Assembly: GCA_902490055.1 (NCBI GenBank)
Contig: CABUCP010000176.1
Span: 1 to 6,890 of the forward strand
Direction of reading: 5' to 3'
Origin: an uncultured Klebsiella sp.
GTDB lineage: Bacteria > Pseudomonadota > Gammaproteobacteria > Enterobacterales > Enterobacteriaceae
DNA: 6,890 nucleotides
Under the pieces are notes generated by a model. The model saw only the letters and a list, made by a program, of their open reading frames with translations. It was not told the DNA's origin and ran no database searches. The position numbers and the translations under genes are program-made. Positions 1 to 6,832 of the stretch are shown piece after piece. How positions within the stretch are numbered: position 1 is the first letter of the stretch; each line of letters begins with the position of its first letter.

Positions 1-2
1 CT

Positions 3-296
3 ACGCTAAAAGAACTCATGGCAAAGCAGAGTCCTGAAAGCCAGCGGCGTATTGCAGCGAAAGCGGCAGAGATACGCCAGTCTGTCGCTTTAAACTTGCT
101 TCGCGAAGAGTTACAAATTTCACAAACGGAGATGGCAGCGGCGATGGGGGTAAAGCAGCCGACGATCGCAAAAATGGAGCAGGCTGATAACGACCCGCGG
201 CTCTCGACCCTAAAACGCTACATTGCGGCATTGGGCGGAGAATTGAGCATTAATGTCACTTTGCCGACTGGAAAAAAAGTCTCGTTTAATTTGTGA
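3..296 (+). CDS. XRE/HigA-family helix-turn-helix protein, probable antitoxin of a type II toxin-antitoxin pair (5' end outside window)
   Basis: Small DNA-binding protein of the HigA-like antitoxin type, which usually neutralises a RelE/HigB-like toxin and represses its own operon. Counting from the ATG at position 18 it has 92 residues: a charged N-terminal helix region (about 5-32), a Cro/C1-type helix-turn-helix (about 35-55, SQTEMAAAMGVKQPTIAKME), then the family's typical tail PRLSTLKRYIAALGG (60-74) and a short beta-rich end with LPTGKKVSF (82-90). The reading frame stays open to the left edge and encodes T-L-K-E-L before that ATG. From memory, relatives begin M-x-TL-(D/K)-E-(V/L) followed by a similar SPESQ segment, so the real start is probably just off the window and the ATG at 18 internal; a weak AAAAGAA precedes it. 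Toxin genes of this family usually lie directly upstream, here outside the window. The DNA looks more A+T-rich than glpD, suggesting an acquired gene (inference). A solitary regulator is the alternative. Confidence 0.8.
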   Translation, partial: TLKELMAKQSPESQRRIAAKAAEIRQSVALNLLREELQISQTEMAAAMGVKQPTIAKMEQADNDPRLSTLKRYIAALGGELSINVTLPTGKKVSFNL

Positions 297-302
297 ATCG
301 GT

Positions 303-410
303 AACCCGGGTTGCGGCGCTTTACCCGCGGTTGTTGCCCGGCGGCGCTACGCTTGCGCGGGCCTACAGACTGTGATGTAGCCCGGGCCAGGCGTCAGTCG
401 CAGCCCGGGG
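303..410. repeat. REP/BIME-like cluster of three G+C-rich palindromic units
   Basis: This fills the gap between the antitoxin-like gene and glpD, which converge on it. Three palindromic units can be seen: 305-330 (CCCGGGT pairing imperfectly with ACCCGCGG), 336-363 (GCCCG at 336-340 pairing with CGGGC at 358-362), and 380-410 (CCCGGG at 381-386 and again at 404-409). The second and third units are inverted relative to each other: the second ends GGGCCTAC and the third begins GTAGCCC, with a short spacer. Paired inverted REP units make a BIME, a common element after enterobacterial genes that can stabilise mRNA 3' ends, bind gyrase or IHF, or block read-through. There is no U-rich tract to make a classical terminator. 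The consensus resembles REPs I associate with Klebsiella. Copy number in the genome cannot be seen here. Confidence 0.7.
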
Positions 411-414
411 TATG

Positions 415-1923
415 TCAGGACGCTAACGACAGATCAGACTTTCCCACATGCTGCGCCAGCCACTCGCTGATGCGTGCCTGCTGTTCGGCATTCAGCCACA
501 TCCCCTGTTTGGTACGGCGCCAGATAGCGTCCTCCAGGGTGCGAACCCATTCGTGTTCAACCAGGTACTTAAGCTCGGCTTCATAAAACTCATGGCCGAA
601 GTCTTCGCCTAAATCGGCAACTGAAGTCGCTTCGCCAAGGATCCACTCGCTATTGCTGCCGTAGGTGCGGGCATAGTGGCGAGCCATCGATTCGCTGATA
701 AACGCGAAGCGACGGCGCAGTTTCGCCGCGTAGTCGTCGCGGTCGCCGCCAATATCGCCGCCGGGCAGAACGGCGGTTTTGGTCCATGCCGGCCCAATCC
801 CCTGATAATACGGGGTCAGTTTTTCCAGCGCGTGCTCCGCCAGTTTACGGTAGGTGGTGAGCTTGCCGCCGAATACCGACAGCAGCGGCGCCTGACCGTT
901 CTCATCATGAATATCGAGCGTGTAGTCGCGGGTAATCGCCTGCGGTGAGTCGGATTCATCGTCGCACAGCGGACGTACGCCGGAGTAAGTCCAGACGATA
1001 TCCTCGCGCGACAGCGTCTTTTTAAAGTGCGCGTTGTAGACGTTCAGCAGGTAGTTGATCTCTTTATCTTCGATAGCGACCTCTTTCGGATCGCCGTTGT
1101 ACTCGACGTCGGTGGTGCCGATAATCGAGAACTCATCCATCCACGGGATGACAAACACGATACGTTTATCTTCATTTTGCAGGATATAGGCCTGCTTCTG
1201 GGTGTGCACGCGCGGCACCACGATATGGCTGCCTTTGATCAGGCGAATGCCATACGGCGAGCGCAGATGCATGCCTTCGTCGAAGAAATGCTTCACCCAC
1301 GGGCCGGTGGCGTTAACCAGACCGCGCGCGTGCCAGGTAAATTTCTCGCCGCTATCGATATCTTCCGCTTCCACCACCCACAGGCCGTTTTCACGTTTTG
1401 CCGAGATGGCGCGGGTGCGGGTACGAACCTCGCCGCCTTTACGGACGACCATTTGGGCGTTGGCCAGCACCAGGCGCGCATCGTCTACCCAGCAGTCGGA
1501 ATATTCGAAACCGCGCACGATTTCCGGCTTGAGCACCGATTCCGCGCCAAAGCGCAAACCGGTCGAACCCGGCAGGCTGGTGCGTTTACCGAGGTGATCG
1601 TACAAGAACAGCCCAATGCGGATCATCCACGCCGGGCGCAGATGCGGACGGTGCGGTAAACGAAAGCGCATCGGGAAGGCCAAATGCGGCGCCATTTTTA
1701 ATAATACTTCGCGCTCCGCCAGCGCTTCGCTGACCAGGCGGAATTCGTAGTGTTCAAGGTAGCGCAGGCCGCCGTGAATCAGTTTTGAGCTGGCGCTCGA
1801 GGTGGCGCAGGCAAGGTCTCTCGCTTCCAGCATCAGCACGGATAAACCGCGTCCGGCGGCGTCTGCCGCGATACCGGCACCGTTGATGCCTCCGCCTATC
1901 ACAATCAGATCTTTGATTTCCAC
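415..1923 (-). CDS. glpD: Aerobic glycerol-3-phosphate dehydrogenase (FAD-dependent)
   Basis: Oxidises sn-glycerol 3-phosphate to dihydroxyacetone phosphate and passes electrons through FAD to ubiquinone at the inner face of the cytoplasmic membrane, the aerobic branch of glycerol use. The 502-residue product is near-identical to E. coli GlpD (501). The N-terminal Rossmann FAD site is IGGGINGAGIAADAAGRG (about 9-26) with acidic Glu33 at the end of the second strand. SSASSKLIHGGLRYLE (about 42-57) contains the conserved Arg54, YSGVRP lies in the substrate region, and the second family signature GGKLTTYRKLA lies near residue 355. The start chosen is GTG at 1923-1921: it aligns with the E. coli ATG (METKDL there, (M)EIKDL here) and has a strong ribosome-binding site, GAGGT, 6 nt upstream. 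An in-frame ATG at 1956 would add 11 residues but has no such site and would lie only about 12 nt after the predicted transcript start. It is transcribed divergently from glpEGR. No damage is seen. Confidence 0.98.
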   Translation of the reverse strand: MEIKDLIVIGGGINGAGIAADAAGRGLSVLMLEARDLACATSSASSKLIHGGLRYLEHYEFRLVSEALAEREVLLKMAPHLAFPMRFRLPHRPHLRPAWMIRIGLFLYDHLGKRTSLPGSTGLRFGAESVLKPEIVRGFEYSDCWVDDARLVLANAQMVVRKGGEVRTRTRAISAKRENGLWVVEAEDIDSGEKFTWHARGLVNATGPWVKHFFDEGMHLRSPYGIRLIKGSHIVVPRVHTQKQAYILQNEDKRIVFVIPWMDEFSIIGTTDVEYNGDPKEVAIEDKEINYLLNVYNAHFKKTLSREDIVWTYSGVRPLCDDESDSPQAITRDYTLDIHDENGQAPLLSVFGGKLTTYRKLAEHALEKLTPYYQGIGPAWTKTAVLPGGDIGGDRDDYAAKLRRRFAFISESMARHYARTYGSNSEWILGEATSVADLGEDFGHEFYEAELKYLVEHEWVRTLEDAIWRRTKQGMWLNAEQQARISEWLAQHVGKSDLSLAS

Positions 1924-1934
1924 GCTCGCACCTC
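1924..1934 (-). promoter_or_regulatory. glpD ribosome-binding site deciding the GTG start
   Basis: On the minus strand GAGGT (1934-1930) is followed by a 6-nt spacer and then GTG (1923-1921). This is the only good Shine-Dalgarno match near the glpD start. It supports the GTG over the in-frame upstream ATG at 1956-1954, which has no purine-rich site before it. Confidence 0.75.
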
Positions 1935-1957
1935 GTTCGCTTTCGTTTAAGCTCATA

Positions 1958-1977
1958 AATGTTCGATATCGCTCACT
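1958..1977. promoter_or_regulatory. GlpR operator over the glpD transcription start
   Basis: A 20-bp imperfect palindrome beginning AATGTTCGAT and continuing ATCGCTCACT. It matches about 17 of 20 positions of the GlpR operator consensus as I recall it (WATGTTCGWTAWCGAACATW); the left half is perfect and the right half carries the mismatches. It overlaps the predicted glpD -10 hexamer (1975-1980) and start point, the placement expected for direct repression. GlpR itself is encoded a few kilobases away in the divergent operon, and glycerol 3-phosphate would release it. A further degenerate half-site (minus strand, about 1980-1989, TTTGTTTGCT) adjoins it and could be a second tandem operator, but that match is weak. 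Confidence 0.7.
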
Positions 1978-2003
1978 ATAGCAAACAAACGCGCTTTTGG
2001 TAA
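1975..2003 (-). promoter_or_regulatory. glpD promoter (-35/-10)
   Basis: On the minus strand TTACCA (2003-1998; four of six match TTGACA) is separated by exactly 17 bp from TATAGT (1980-1975; five of six match TATAAT). The transcript would start near 1968, inside the GlpR operator, leaving a leader of about 45 nt before the GTG start codon. The modest -35 fits an activator-assisted promoter, and a CRP-like site is centred about 62 bp upstream of the start. Confidence 0.65.
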
Positions 2004-2019
2004 CATCAAAAAAACATTT

Positions 2020-2041
2020 CAGAGTGATGCATGTAACATAT
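2020..2041. promoter_or_regulatory. CRP (cAMP receptor protein) binding site in the glpD-glpE divergent region
   Basis: The core AGTGA-N6-TAACA (2023-2038) matches 8 of 10 bases of TGTGA-N6-TCACA. Its centre (2030.5) is about 62 bp upstream of the predicted glpD start near 1968, the class I CRP spacing, on the correct helical face. It also lies roughly 50-60 bp upstream of the candidate glpE starts, so one site could serve both divergent promoters. Catabolite control of glpD and glpE is known in E. coli; the site call here rests on sequence match and spacing only. Confidence 0.6.
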
Positions 2042-2065
2042 TGGCGTTTATTTACCGCCTGACGG

Positions 2066-2083
2066 TACACTAGAGGGTAAAAT
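2066..2083 (+). promoter_or_regulatory. Candidate glpE(GR) promoter -10 region
   Basis: Two -10-like hexamers face glpE: TAAAAT (2078-2083, five of six) and TACACT (2066-2071, four of six). The first would start transcription near 2090, about 40 bp before the glpE start codon, with the CRP-like site about 60 bp upstream but a poor -35. The second can be paired with TTGGCG (2041-2046) only at a long 19-bp spacing. I favour the first but cannot decide from sequence alone. Confidence 0.4.
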
Positions 2084-2129
2084 CAGGGCCGGTCACCGCC
2101 CGTCATGAAGTGAAATAGAGAAGAGAGCC

Positions 2130-2459
2130 ATGGAACAATTTGAATGTATCAATGTAGAAGAAGCGCATCAGAAGCTGCAGCAGCAGGCGGCGGTGCTGGT
2201 TGATATTCGCGATCCGCAGAGCTTTGCTATGGGGCATACGCCAGGGGCGTTTCATCTGACCAACGATACGCTGGGCGCTTTTATGCGCGATAACGACTTC
2301 GAGACGCCGGTGATGGTGATGTGCTACCACGGTAATAGCAGTAAAGGCGCGGCGCAGTATCTGCTGCAGCAGGGGTTTGATAATGTCTACAGCGTTGATG
2401 GCGGTTTTGACGCCTGGCATCGCCATTTCCCGGCGGAAGTCGCGCACGGCTCGCTATAA
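2130..2459 (+). CDS. glpE: Thiosulfate sulfurtransferase (single-domain rhodanese) GlpE
   Basis: Cytoplasmic sulfurtransferase that moves sulfane sulfur from thiosulfate to cyanide, and in E. coli to thioredoxin-type acceptors; the natural partner is not settled. The 109-residue protein is one rhodanese domain, as in E. coli GlpE (108). It has the CH2A-type segment [18 protein letters not shown] (about 23-40) and the active-site loop CYHGNSS, where Cys65 is the residue that carries the persulfide and the loop is the usual rhodanese length. The C-terminal [12 protein letters not shown] motif is also present. The ATG at 2130 is preceded by a purine-rich GAAGAGAG site. First gene of the glpEGR operon, divergent from glpD, with 52 bp to glpG. 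Its place with the glycerol regulator is conserved, but no direct job in glycerol use is established. Confidence 0.97.
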   Translation: MEQFECINVEEAHQKLQQQAAVLVDIRDPQSFAMGHTPGAFHLTNDTLGAFMRDNDFETPVMVMCYHGNSSKGAAQYLLQQGFDNVYSVDGGFDAWHRHFPAEVAHGSL

Positions 2460-2472
2460 GCGCGGTACGGTA

Positions 2473-2478
2473 TATACT
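2473..2478 (+). promoter_or_regulatory. Possible internal promoter -10 before glpG
   Basis: TATACT (five of six match TATAAT) sits in the glpE-glpG gap about 34 bp before the glpG start codon. No convincing -35 or extended -10 TG motif is seen at the right distance. Internal promoters for glpG and glpR have been described in E. coli, which makes this worth listing, but sequence support is thin. Confidence 0.3.
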
Positions 2479-2511
2479 AGCTCCCTTTGTGTGGAATAAG
2501 CGATTCGCTGC

Positions 2512-3342
2512 ATGTTAATGATTACCTCTTTTGCCAACCCGCGCGTGGCCCAGGCGTTTGTCGACTATATGGCGACGCAGGGCGTGATCCTGACTATCCA
2601 ACAGCATACGCAGAGCGACGTCTGGTTGGCCGATGAAAGCCAGGCCGGGCGAGTGCAGGCCGAACTGGCCCGTTTTCTTGAGAACCCTGCTGACCCGCGC
2701 TATCTCGCCGCCAGTTGGCAATCGGGGCATACCAATAGCGGATTGCATTACCAACGCTTTCCTTTTTTAGCTACTCTGCGTAACAACGCCGGGCCGTTTA
2801 CGTGGGCGATTTTGCTGGCCTGTATCCTGGTCTTCATTCTGCAAAACGTTCTGGGCGATCAGACGATGATGATCTGGCTCGCCTGGCCCTATGACCCTTC
2901 GCTGAAATTCGAAGCCTGGCGCTATCTTACCCATGCTTTCATGCACTTCTCGCTGATGCATATTCTGTTTAACCTGCTATGGTGGTGGTACCTCGGCGGT
3001 GCGGTGGAGAAGCGCATCGGCAGCGGCAAGCTGGTGGTGATTACCATTATCAGCGCCCTGTTGAGCGGATTCGTCCAGCATCAGGTTAGCGGCCCGTGGT
3101 TCGGCGGTTTGTCGGGGGTGGTCTATGCGTTAATGGGCTATGTCTGGCTGCGCGGCGAGCGCGATCCGCAGAGCGGTATCTATCTGCAGCGCGGCCTGAT
3201 TCTGTTCTCTTTAGTGTGGCTGGTGGCTGGCTGGTTTGATGTTTTCGGCATGTCGATCGCTAACGGCGCCCACGTCGCGGGCCTGGTTGTTGGGCTGGCG
3301 ATGGCGTTTGTCGATACGCTAAATGTGCGAAAACGAACGTAG
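2512..3342 (+). CDS. glpG: Rhomboid intramembrane serine protease GlpG
   Basis: Inner-membrane protease that cuts transmembrane segments of membrane proteins, with a role in membrane protein quality control. Its 276 residues equal the E. coli length. A soluble N-terminal cytoplasmic domain (about 1-60, starting [20 protein letters not shown]) precedes a six-helix rhomboid core. The catalytic dyad is present: Ser201 in [12 protein letters not shown] and His254 in [11 protein letters not shown]. The oxyanion residues His150 and Asn154 lie in [10 protein letters not shown], and WR at 136-137 is in the L1 loop. The AHxxG-type and GxxxG-type packing glycines of the last helix are also present. Start chosen by alignment with E. 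coli (MLMITSF); the Shine-Dalgarno sequence before ATG 2512 is poor, and the second in-frame ATG (residue 3) is no better. It sits 52 bp after glpE and 19 bp before glpR, consistent with one operon. Intact. Confidence 0.98.
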   Translation: MLMITSFANPRVAQAFVDYMATQGVILTIQQHTQSDVWLADESQAGRVQAELARFLENPADPRYLAASWQSGHTNSGLHYQRFPFLATLRNNAGPFTWAILLACILVFILQNVLGDQTMMIWLAWPYDPSLKFEAWRYLTHAFMHFSLMHILFNLLWWWYLGGAVEKRIGSGKLVVITIISALLSGFVQHQVSGPWFGGLSGVVYALMGYVWLRGERDPQSGIYLQRGLILFSLVWLVAGWFDVFGMSIANGAHVAGLVVGLAMAFVDTLNVRKRT

Positions 3343-3361
3343 AGATTCCCAGGGATATTTC

Positions 3362-4120
3362 ATGAAACAAACACAACGTCATGACGCGATTATCGAGCTG
3401 GTAAAAAAACAGGGATACGTCAGTACCGAAGAGCTGGTCGAGCAGTTTGCCGTCAGCCCGCAGACTATCCGTCGCGATCTGAATGATTTAGCAGAACAAA
3501 AAATGATCCTGCGCCACCACGGCGGCGCGGCGATGCCTTCAAGCTCGGTCAACACCTCGTGGCACGACAGGAAAGCCACCCAGACGGCGGAGAAAGAACG
3601 CATCGCGCGCAAAGTAGCGAGTGAGATCCCCGACGGCGCGACCCTGTTTATCGATATCGGCACGACGCCGGAAGCGGTCGCCCACGCGCTGCTCAATCAT
3701 AACGACCTGCGGATTGTGACCAACAACCTCAACGTCGCCAATACGCTGATGGTGAAAGACGATTTTCGCATTATTCTCGCCGGCGGCGAGCTGCGTAGCC
3801 GCGACGGTGGGATCATCGGCGAGGCGACGCTCGATTTTATCTCCCAGTTCCGCCTCGACTTCGGCATCCTTGGCATCAGCGGTATTGATAGCGACGGTTC
3901 GCTGCTGGAGTTTGATTATCATGAAGTGCGCACCAAGCGGGCGATTATCGAAAACTCGCGCCACGTGATGCTGGTGGTGGATCACTCGAAGTTTGGCCGT
4001 AATGCGATGGTGAATATGGGCAGCATCAGCCTGGTGGACGCAGTCTACACCGACGTGATGCCGCCTGCCGGCGTACTGAAAGTGATTAAAGACAACAACC
4101 TGCAGCTGGAGCTGTGCTAA
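3362..4120 (+). CDS. glpR: DeoR-family repressor of the glycerol-3-phosphate regulon
   Basis: Represses glp operons (glpD and, elsewhere, glpFK, glpTQ, glpACB) and is released by glycerol 3-phosphate. The 252-residue protein equals E. coli GlpR. A DeoR-type winged helix-turn-helix occupies about 6-57, with STEELVEQFAVSPQTIRRDL (21-40) as the HTH and the following HHGGAAMP segment (52-59). A sugar-isomerase-like effector domain follows, with DIGTTPEAVAHAL (98-110), a TNNLNVA segment, AGGELR, and the C-terminal HEVRTKRAI and VVDHSKFGR motifs. Start at ATG 3362 matches E. coli (MKQTQRHD) and has AGGGA 6 nt upstream. The frame could extend back to 3323 into the glpG end, but that start lacks support. 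Unlike the frameshifted glpR reported in E. coli MG1655, this copy is open throughout. A GlpR operator lies in the glpD-glpE control region. Confidence 0.98.
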   Translation: MKQTQRHDAIIELVKKQGYVSTEELVEQFAVSPQTIRRDLNDLAEQKMILRHHGGAAMPSSSVNTSWHDRKATQTAEKERIARKVASEIPDGATLFIDIGTTPEAVAHALLNHNDLRIVTNNLNVANTLMVKDDFRIILAGGELRSRDGGIIGEATLDFISQFRLDFGILGISGIDSDGSLLEFDYHEVRTKRAIIENSRHVMLVVDHSKFGRNAMVNMGSISLVDAVYTDVMPPAGVLKVIKDNNLQLELC

Positions 4121-4137
4121 GCGGCGTCAGACGCCGT
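4121..4137. terminator. Stem-loop between the convergent glpR and malT stops
   Basis: CGGCGT (4122-4127) and ACGCCG (4131-4136) form a perfect 6-bp stem around a CAG loop, extendable by a G-T pair at 4121/4137. It covers the 6-bp space between the stop codons and the last malT codons. Neither strand has an immediate U-rich tract (the plus strand reaches TTTT only at 4147-4150), so this is not a textbook intrinsic terminator. It may weakly terminate or protect both mRNAs. Confidence 0.35.
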
Positions 4138-6832
4138 ATCCCATCATTTTGAGCAACCGCTGGGCATGCTGAACGGCATCCTGGCGGTGCGCGACGCCCA
4201 GTTTCTGATACAGATTGCGAATATGCGTTTTAATCGTGGTCGCCGCGACGTCCAGTTCGCCGGCGATCTGCTCGTTGCTATAACCCGAGTAGATAAGCCC
4301 TAAGACCTGCCATTCGCGCTGGGTTAGCGGGCTGGTGCGGATAAGCTCCGGCACTTCCGGGTGATTCAGCAGCCGCTCGACGAAACTCTCGTCGAAGTGG
4401 GCGAATTTATGCCGATGATGCTGGTTGATATCGCGCAGGATCCGCTGCGCGCGATGCTGTTCCAGCTCCGGCAGCGTATTGAGCTGAATCAGCTGACGCA
4501 GCTGCTGGGCCATGGCTTCGCCTTCAATCACGAAGTGGTTAATGAAACCCGTGCGGTTGGCCAGAGTTAAGGCTTCCATTAATACTTTTTGCGCCTCGCC
4601 CTTGCGGTCCGCCTGCCAGTACAGCTGGTTCAACAGCAGCAGGTTGCGGTTGATGTCGCTCATCAGCCGCAGCGAGCGGGCATTTTCGTTTAACTCTTCC
4701 AGCACCATTTCGGCAGAATCAAAATCGCCGAGCAGGATCTGCGCGCGGGCGATATTACGCCACTGGCTCTGCAGGAAGTGGTTATTGGCGAATTCTGGTT
4801 TCGGCGTCTGGCGCAGCCAGTTGGCCGCTGCGGTTTTATCGCCGGTCATCTGCCAGTAAATCACCCGCACCTTATCGGCGTTGGAGACCCAGTCGCTATG
4901 GTAGTGGCCGTTGCCTAACAGGTTTTCCAGACGGTTGAGCTGGCTGCGGGCGTTATCGAGATCGCCACGGGCCAGCGAGCATTGCACCATCAGCGCCAGG
5001 CACTGCAACTGCTGCTGCGGCTGATAGCTTGCCAGTACCGTGATACCGCTGCGGGCGCAGCCCTCGGCTTCATCAAGGCGCGCCCAGGCCCACAGCAGCT
5101 GCGCGCGAATGCGCAGCAAGAACTCATGCATCGGCAGCTGTTCCAGGTGCTGGTCGCGGATAAGCTGGAAAGCTTTGTCCTGAATCTCCCACGCCGCCTG
5201 CAGGAAGCCCTGGGCGAAGAGAATTTCGCTCTGCTGAATCATGCTCCACAGGGCGTAATGCCAGACATCGTGACGGCGGGCCATCTGTTCGGTCTGCTGC
5301 ATCACCGCCAGCGATTTGCTCAGCAGGCCTTTGCAGTGCAGCACTTCGCCGTGAACGGAAGTGGCGACGATGCGGCTGTAATAGCTCGCCAGCGGCAGCT
5401 CATCCAGCGCTACCATCGCCAGACGCTCGGCTTCTTCCTGGTCGCCGGCGTTGATGGCGACTTGCGCGCGCAGGGCATTGAAATCGCCGTGCATCGCGGT
5501 ATCCATTTCGACATCCATCTCCTGTTCGGCGCGGGCCAGCAGGGTATTAACTTCGCTATAGCGATGCTGGCTTTGCATCAGCCAGGCTTGCAGCAGGATT
5601 AACCGCGGGTTTTCCAGCAGATTCGACCACGGCAGCGCCGCCAGCGACTCTTCGAGCAGCCCCAGCTCGCTATGGTTGAACATGCCCCAGGCGTGGTTGA
5701 GCAGAATATCGCGCAGCATGGCGGCGTCGCCGGCGGCTAAGGCATGATGAATGGCTTCGGTCGGGAAACCCTGCGCCATCCAGGCTTCGGCAGCGGAACG
5801 GTGAATTTCCGGCAGTTCAGTGGCCATTTCCCACTGACAGCGCTGGCGCAGGAAGTTGCCGAACAGCGGGTGATAGCGGAACCACTCGCCGGAATCGTCC
5901 ATTCGGTGCAGGAACAGCCCCTGGCGTTCGATCTCTTCCAGTTGCATCTGGCCGTTCTCTTCGCCGGTCACGCGGACGATCAGCGCGTCGTTCATCGAGC
6001 GCAACAGCGAGCTCTTTAATAAGAAGCTGCGGGTGCGAGCATCGACGTTATCCAGAACTTCATCGACCAGATAATCGGAAAGATGGCTGGCGTTGATCCC
6101 GGCGAGGCGACGGGCGGAGTGCTGGGCTGAGCTGTTCTTCTGGCGGGCGGAGAGGGCGATGAGCTGGAGGGCGGTGGCCCAGCCGGCGACGTCATCGCAC
6201 AGGCGGCTGCTGTCATCCGCCTCAATCGGCGCAGAGAGACGGCAGTCGAAGAACTGTTTGGCTTCCTGATGGGTAAAGGCCAGCTGCTGGCTGCCGATCT
6301 CCAGTAATTGTTCGCGCACGCGCAGGTTGGCGATCCCCAACTGCGGCAGGTTACGCGACAGCACCACCAGGGTCATGGTTTCCGGCTGATGGCGCAGGAA
6401 GAAGCGCATCGCATCGTGGATTACCGGGTTATTAATCAGGTGGTAGTCATCAATCACCAGATACAGCGGACGCTGCCAGTCGGCAAGTTCGATAAACAGC
6501 TGGGCGAACAGCGACGGCAGGCTGGCGTACTGGCGCTTTTGCACCATGGCTTCGCTGGCGGCGCAGTGGCCGCCGCTCGCCTGCTGGATTGCGGCAATCA
6601 AATAGCTGGCGAAGCGCTCCTGCTGGTTGTCGCCTTCATCAAGCGAGAACCAGCCGAGGTCGTTTTTACCTGCGGCCCACTGCGAAACGAGCGTGGTTTT
6701 GCCGTAACCTGCCGGGCTGGTCACCAACGCGAGACGATAATTGTTCGCGCCGGAAAGTTTCGCCAGTAACCGTTCGCGAACCACAGTGTGTTCGAGACGG
6801 GACGGACGACTTAATTTTGACGGAATCAACAT
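4127..6832 (-). CDS. malT: ATP- and maltotriose-dependent transcriptional activator of the maltose regulon (LuxR-type/STAND ATPase)
   Basis: Activates the maltose/maltodextrin genes (such as malPQ, malEFG, malK-lamB) when it binds ATP and maltotriose and self-associates; it is held inactive by partners such as MalK and MalY. Its 901 residues equal the E. coli length. Domains in order: an N-terminal STAND nucleotide-binding domain with Walker [10 protein letters not shown] (39-47) and Walker B LYLVIDD (123-129, Asp129); a winged-helix/arm region (about 240-430); a TPR-like helical sensor domain (about 437-806) that binds maltotriose; and a C-terminal LuxR/GerE helix-turn-helix (about 834-895) with [22 protein letters not shown] and [19 protein letters not shown] at 6832 gives the E. 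coli N-terminus ([10 protein letters not shown]). The Shine-Dalgarno before it is weak. Convergent with glpR, 6 bp apart; malPQ would be expected beyond the right edge (not seen). Confidence 0.98.
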   Translation of the reverse strand: MLIPSKLSRPSRLEHTVVRERLLAKLSGANNYRLALVTSPAGYGKTTLVSQWAAGKNDLGWFSLDEGDNQQERFASYLIAAIQQASGGHCAASEAMVQKRQYASLPSLFAQLFIELADWQRPLYLVIDDYHLINNPVIHDAMRFFLRHQPETMTLVVLSRNLPQLGIANLRVREQLLEIGSQQLAFTHQEAKQFFDCRLSAPIEADDSSRLCDDVAGWATALQLIALSARQKNSSAQHSARRLAGINASHLSDYLVDEVLDNVDARTRSFLLKSSLLRSMNDALIVRVTGEENGQMQLEEIERQGLFLHRMDDSGEWFRYHPLFGNFLRQRCQWEMATELPEIHRSAAEAWMAQGFPTEAIHHALAAGDAAMLRDILLNHAWGMFNHSELGLLEESLAALPWSNLLENPRLILLQAWLMQSQHRYSEVNTLLARAEQEMDVEMDTAMHGDFNALRAQVAINAGDQEEAERLAMVALDELPLASYYSRIVATSVHGEVLHCKGLLSKSLAVMQQTEQMARRHDVWHYALWSMIQQSEILFAQGFLQAAWEIQDKAFQLIRDQHLEQLPMHEFLLRIRAQLLWAWARLDEAEGCARSGITVLASYQPQQQLQCLALMVQCSLARGDLDNARSQLNRLENLLGNGHYHSDWVSNADKVRVIYWQMTGDKTAAANWLRQTPKPEFANNHFLQSQWRNIARAQILLGDFDSAEMVLEELNENARSLRLMSDINRNLLLLNQLYWQADRKGEAQKVLMEALTLANRTGFINHFVIEGEAMAQQLRQLIQLNTLPELEQHRAQRILRDINQHHRHKFAHFDESFVERLLNHPEVPELIRTSPLTQREWQVLGLIYSGYSNEQIAGELDVAATTIKTHIRNLYQKLGVAHRQDAVQHAQRLLKMMGYGV

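Noticed and set aside
311..586. A 91-codon plus-strand frame starting in the REP cluster and running into glpD
   Set aside because: It is made of palindromic repeat and antisense glpD sequence. The start codon is not preceded by a ribosome-binding site.
1382..1404. Second intragenic GlpR operator expected from the recalled E. coli spacing
   Set aside because: The sequence at this distance matches only about 6 of 20 consensus positions, no better than chance.
1027..1659. A 210-codon open frame on the plus strand, antisense to glpD
   Set aside because: It lies wholly inside glpD, has no family resemblance I recognise (His/Arg/Ala-rich shadow composition) and no ribosome-binding site. Long antisense frames are common opposite G+C-rich genes with few stop-like codons.
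2086..2101. Possible hairpin GGGC...GCCC in the glpE leader
   Set aside because: Only a 4-bp stem with an awkward loop; the inner GGT/ACC pairing would leave a one-base loop. Not convincing as an attenuator.
2105..2113. Minimal upstream frame ATG-AAG-TGA before glpE
   Set aside because: Only two codons and no ribosome-binding site; a regulatory role cannot be supported from sequence.
2103..2447. A 114-codon minus-strand frame across glpE and its leader
   Set aside because: It is antisense to a clear rhodanese gene with a perfect active-site loop, and its product resembles no family I know.
4982..5602. A 206-codon plus-strand open frame antisense to malT
   Set aside because: Composition is dominated by Gln, Leu, Ala and His mirrored from malT codons, with no recognisable domain; treated as a shadow of malT.
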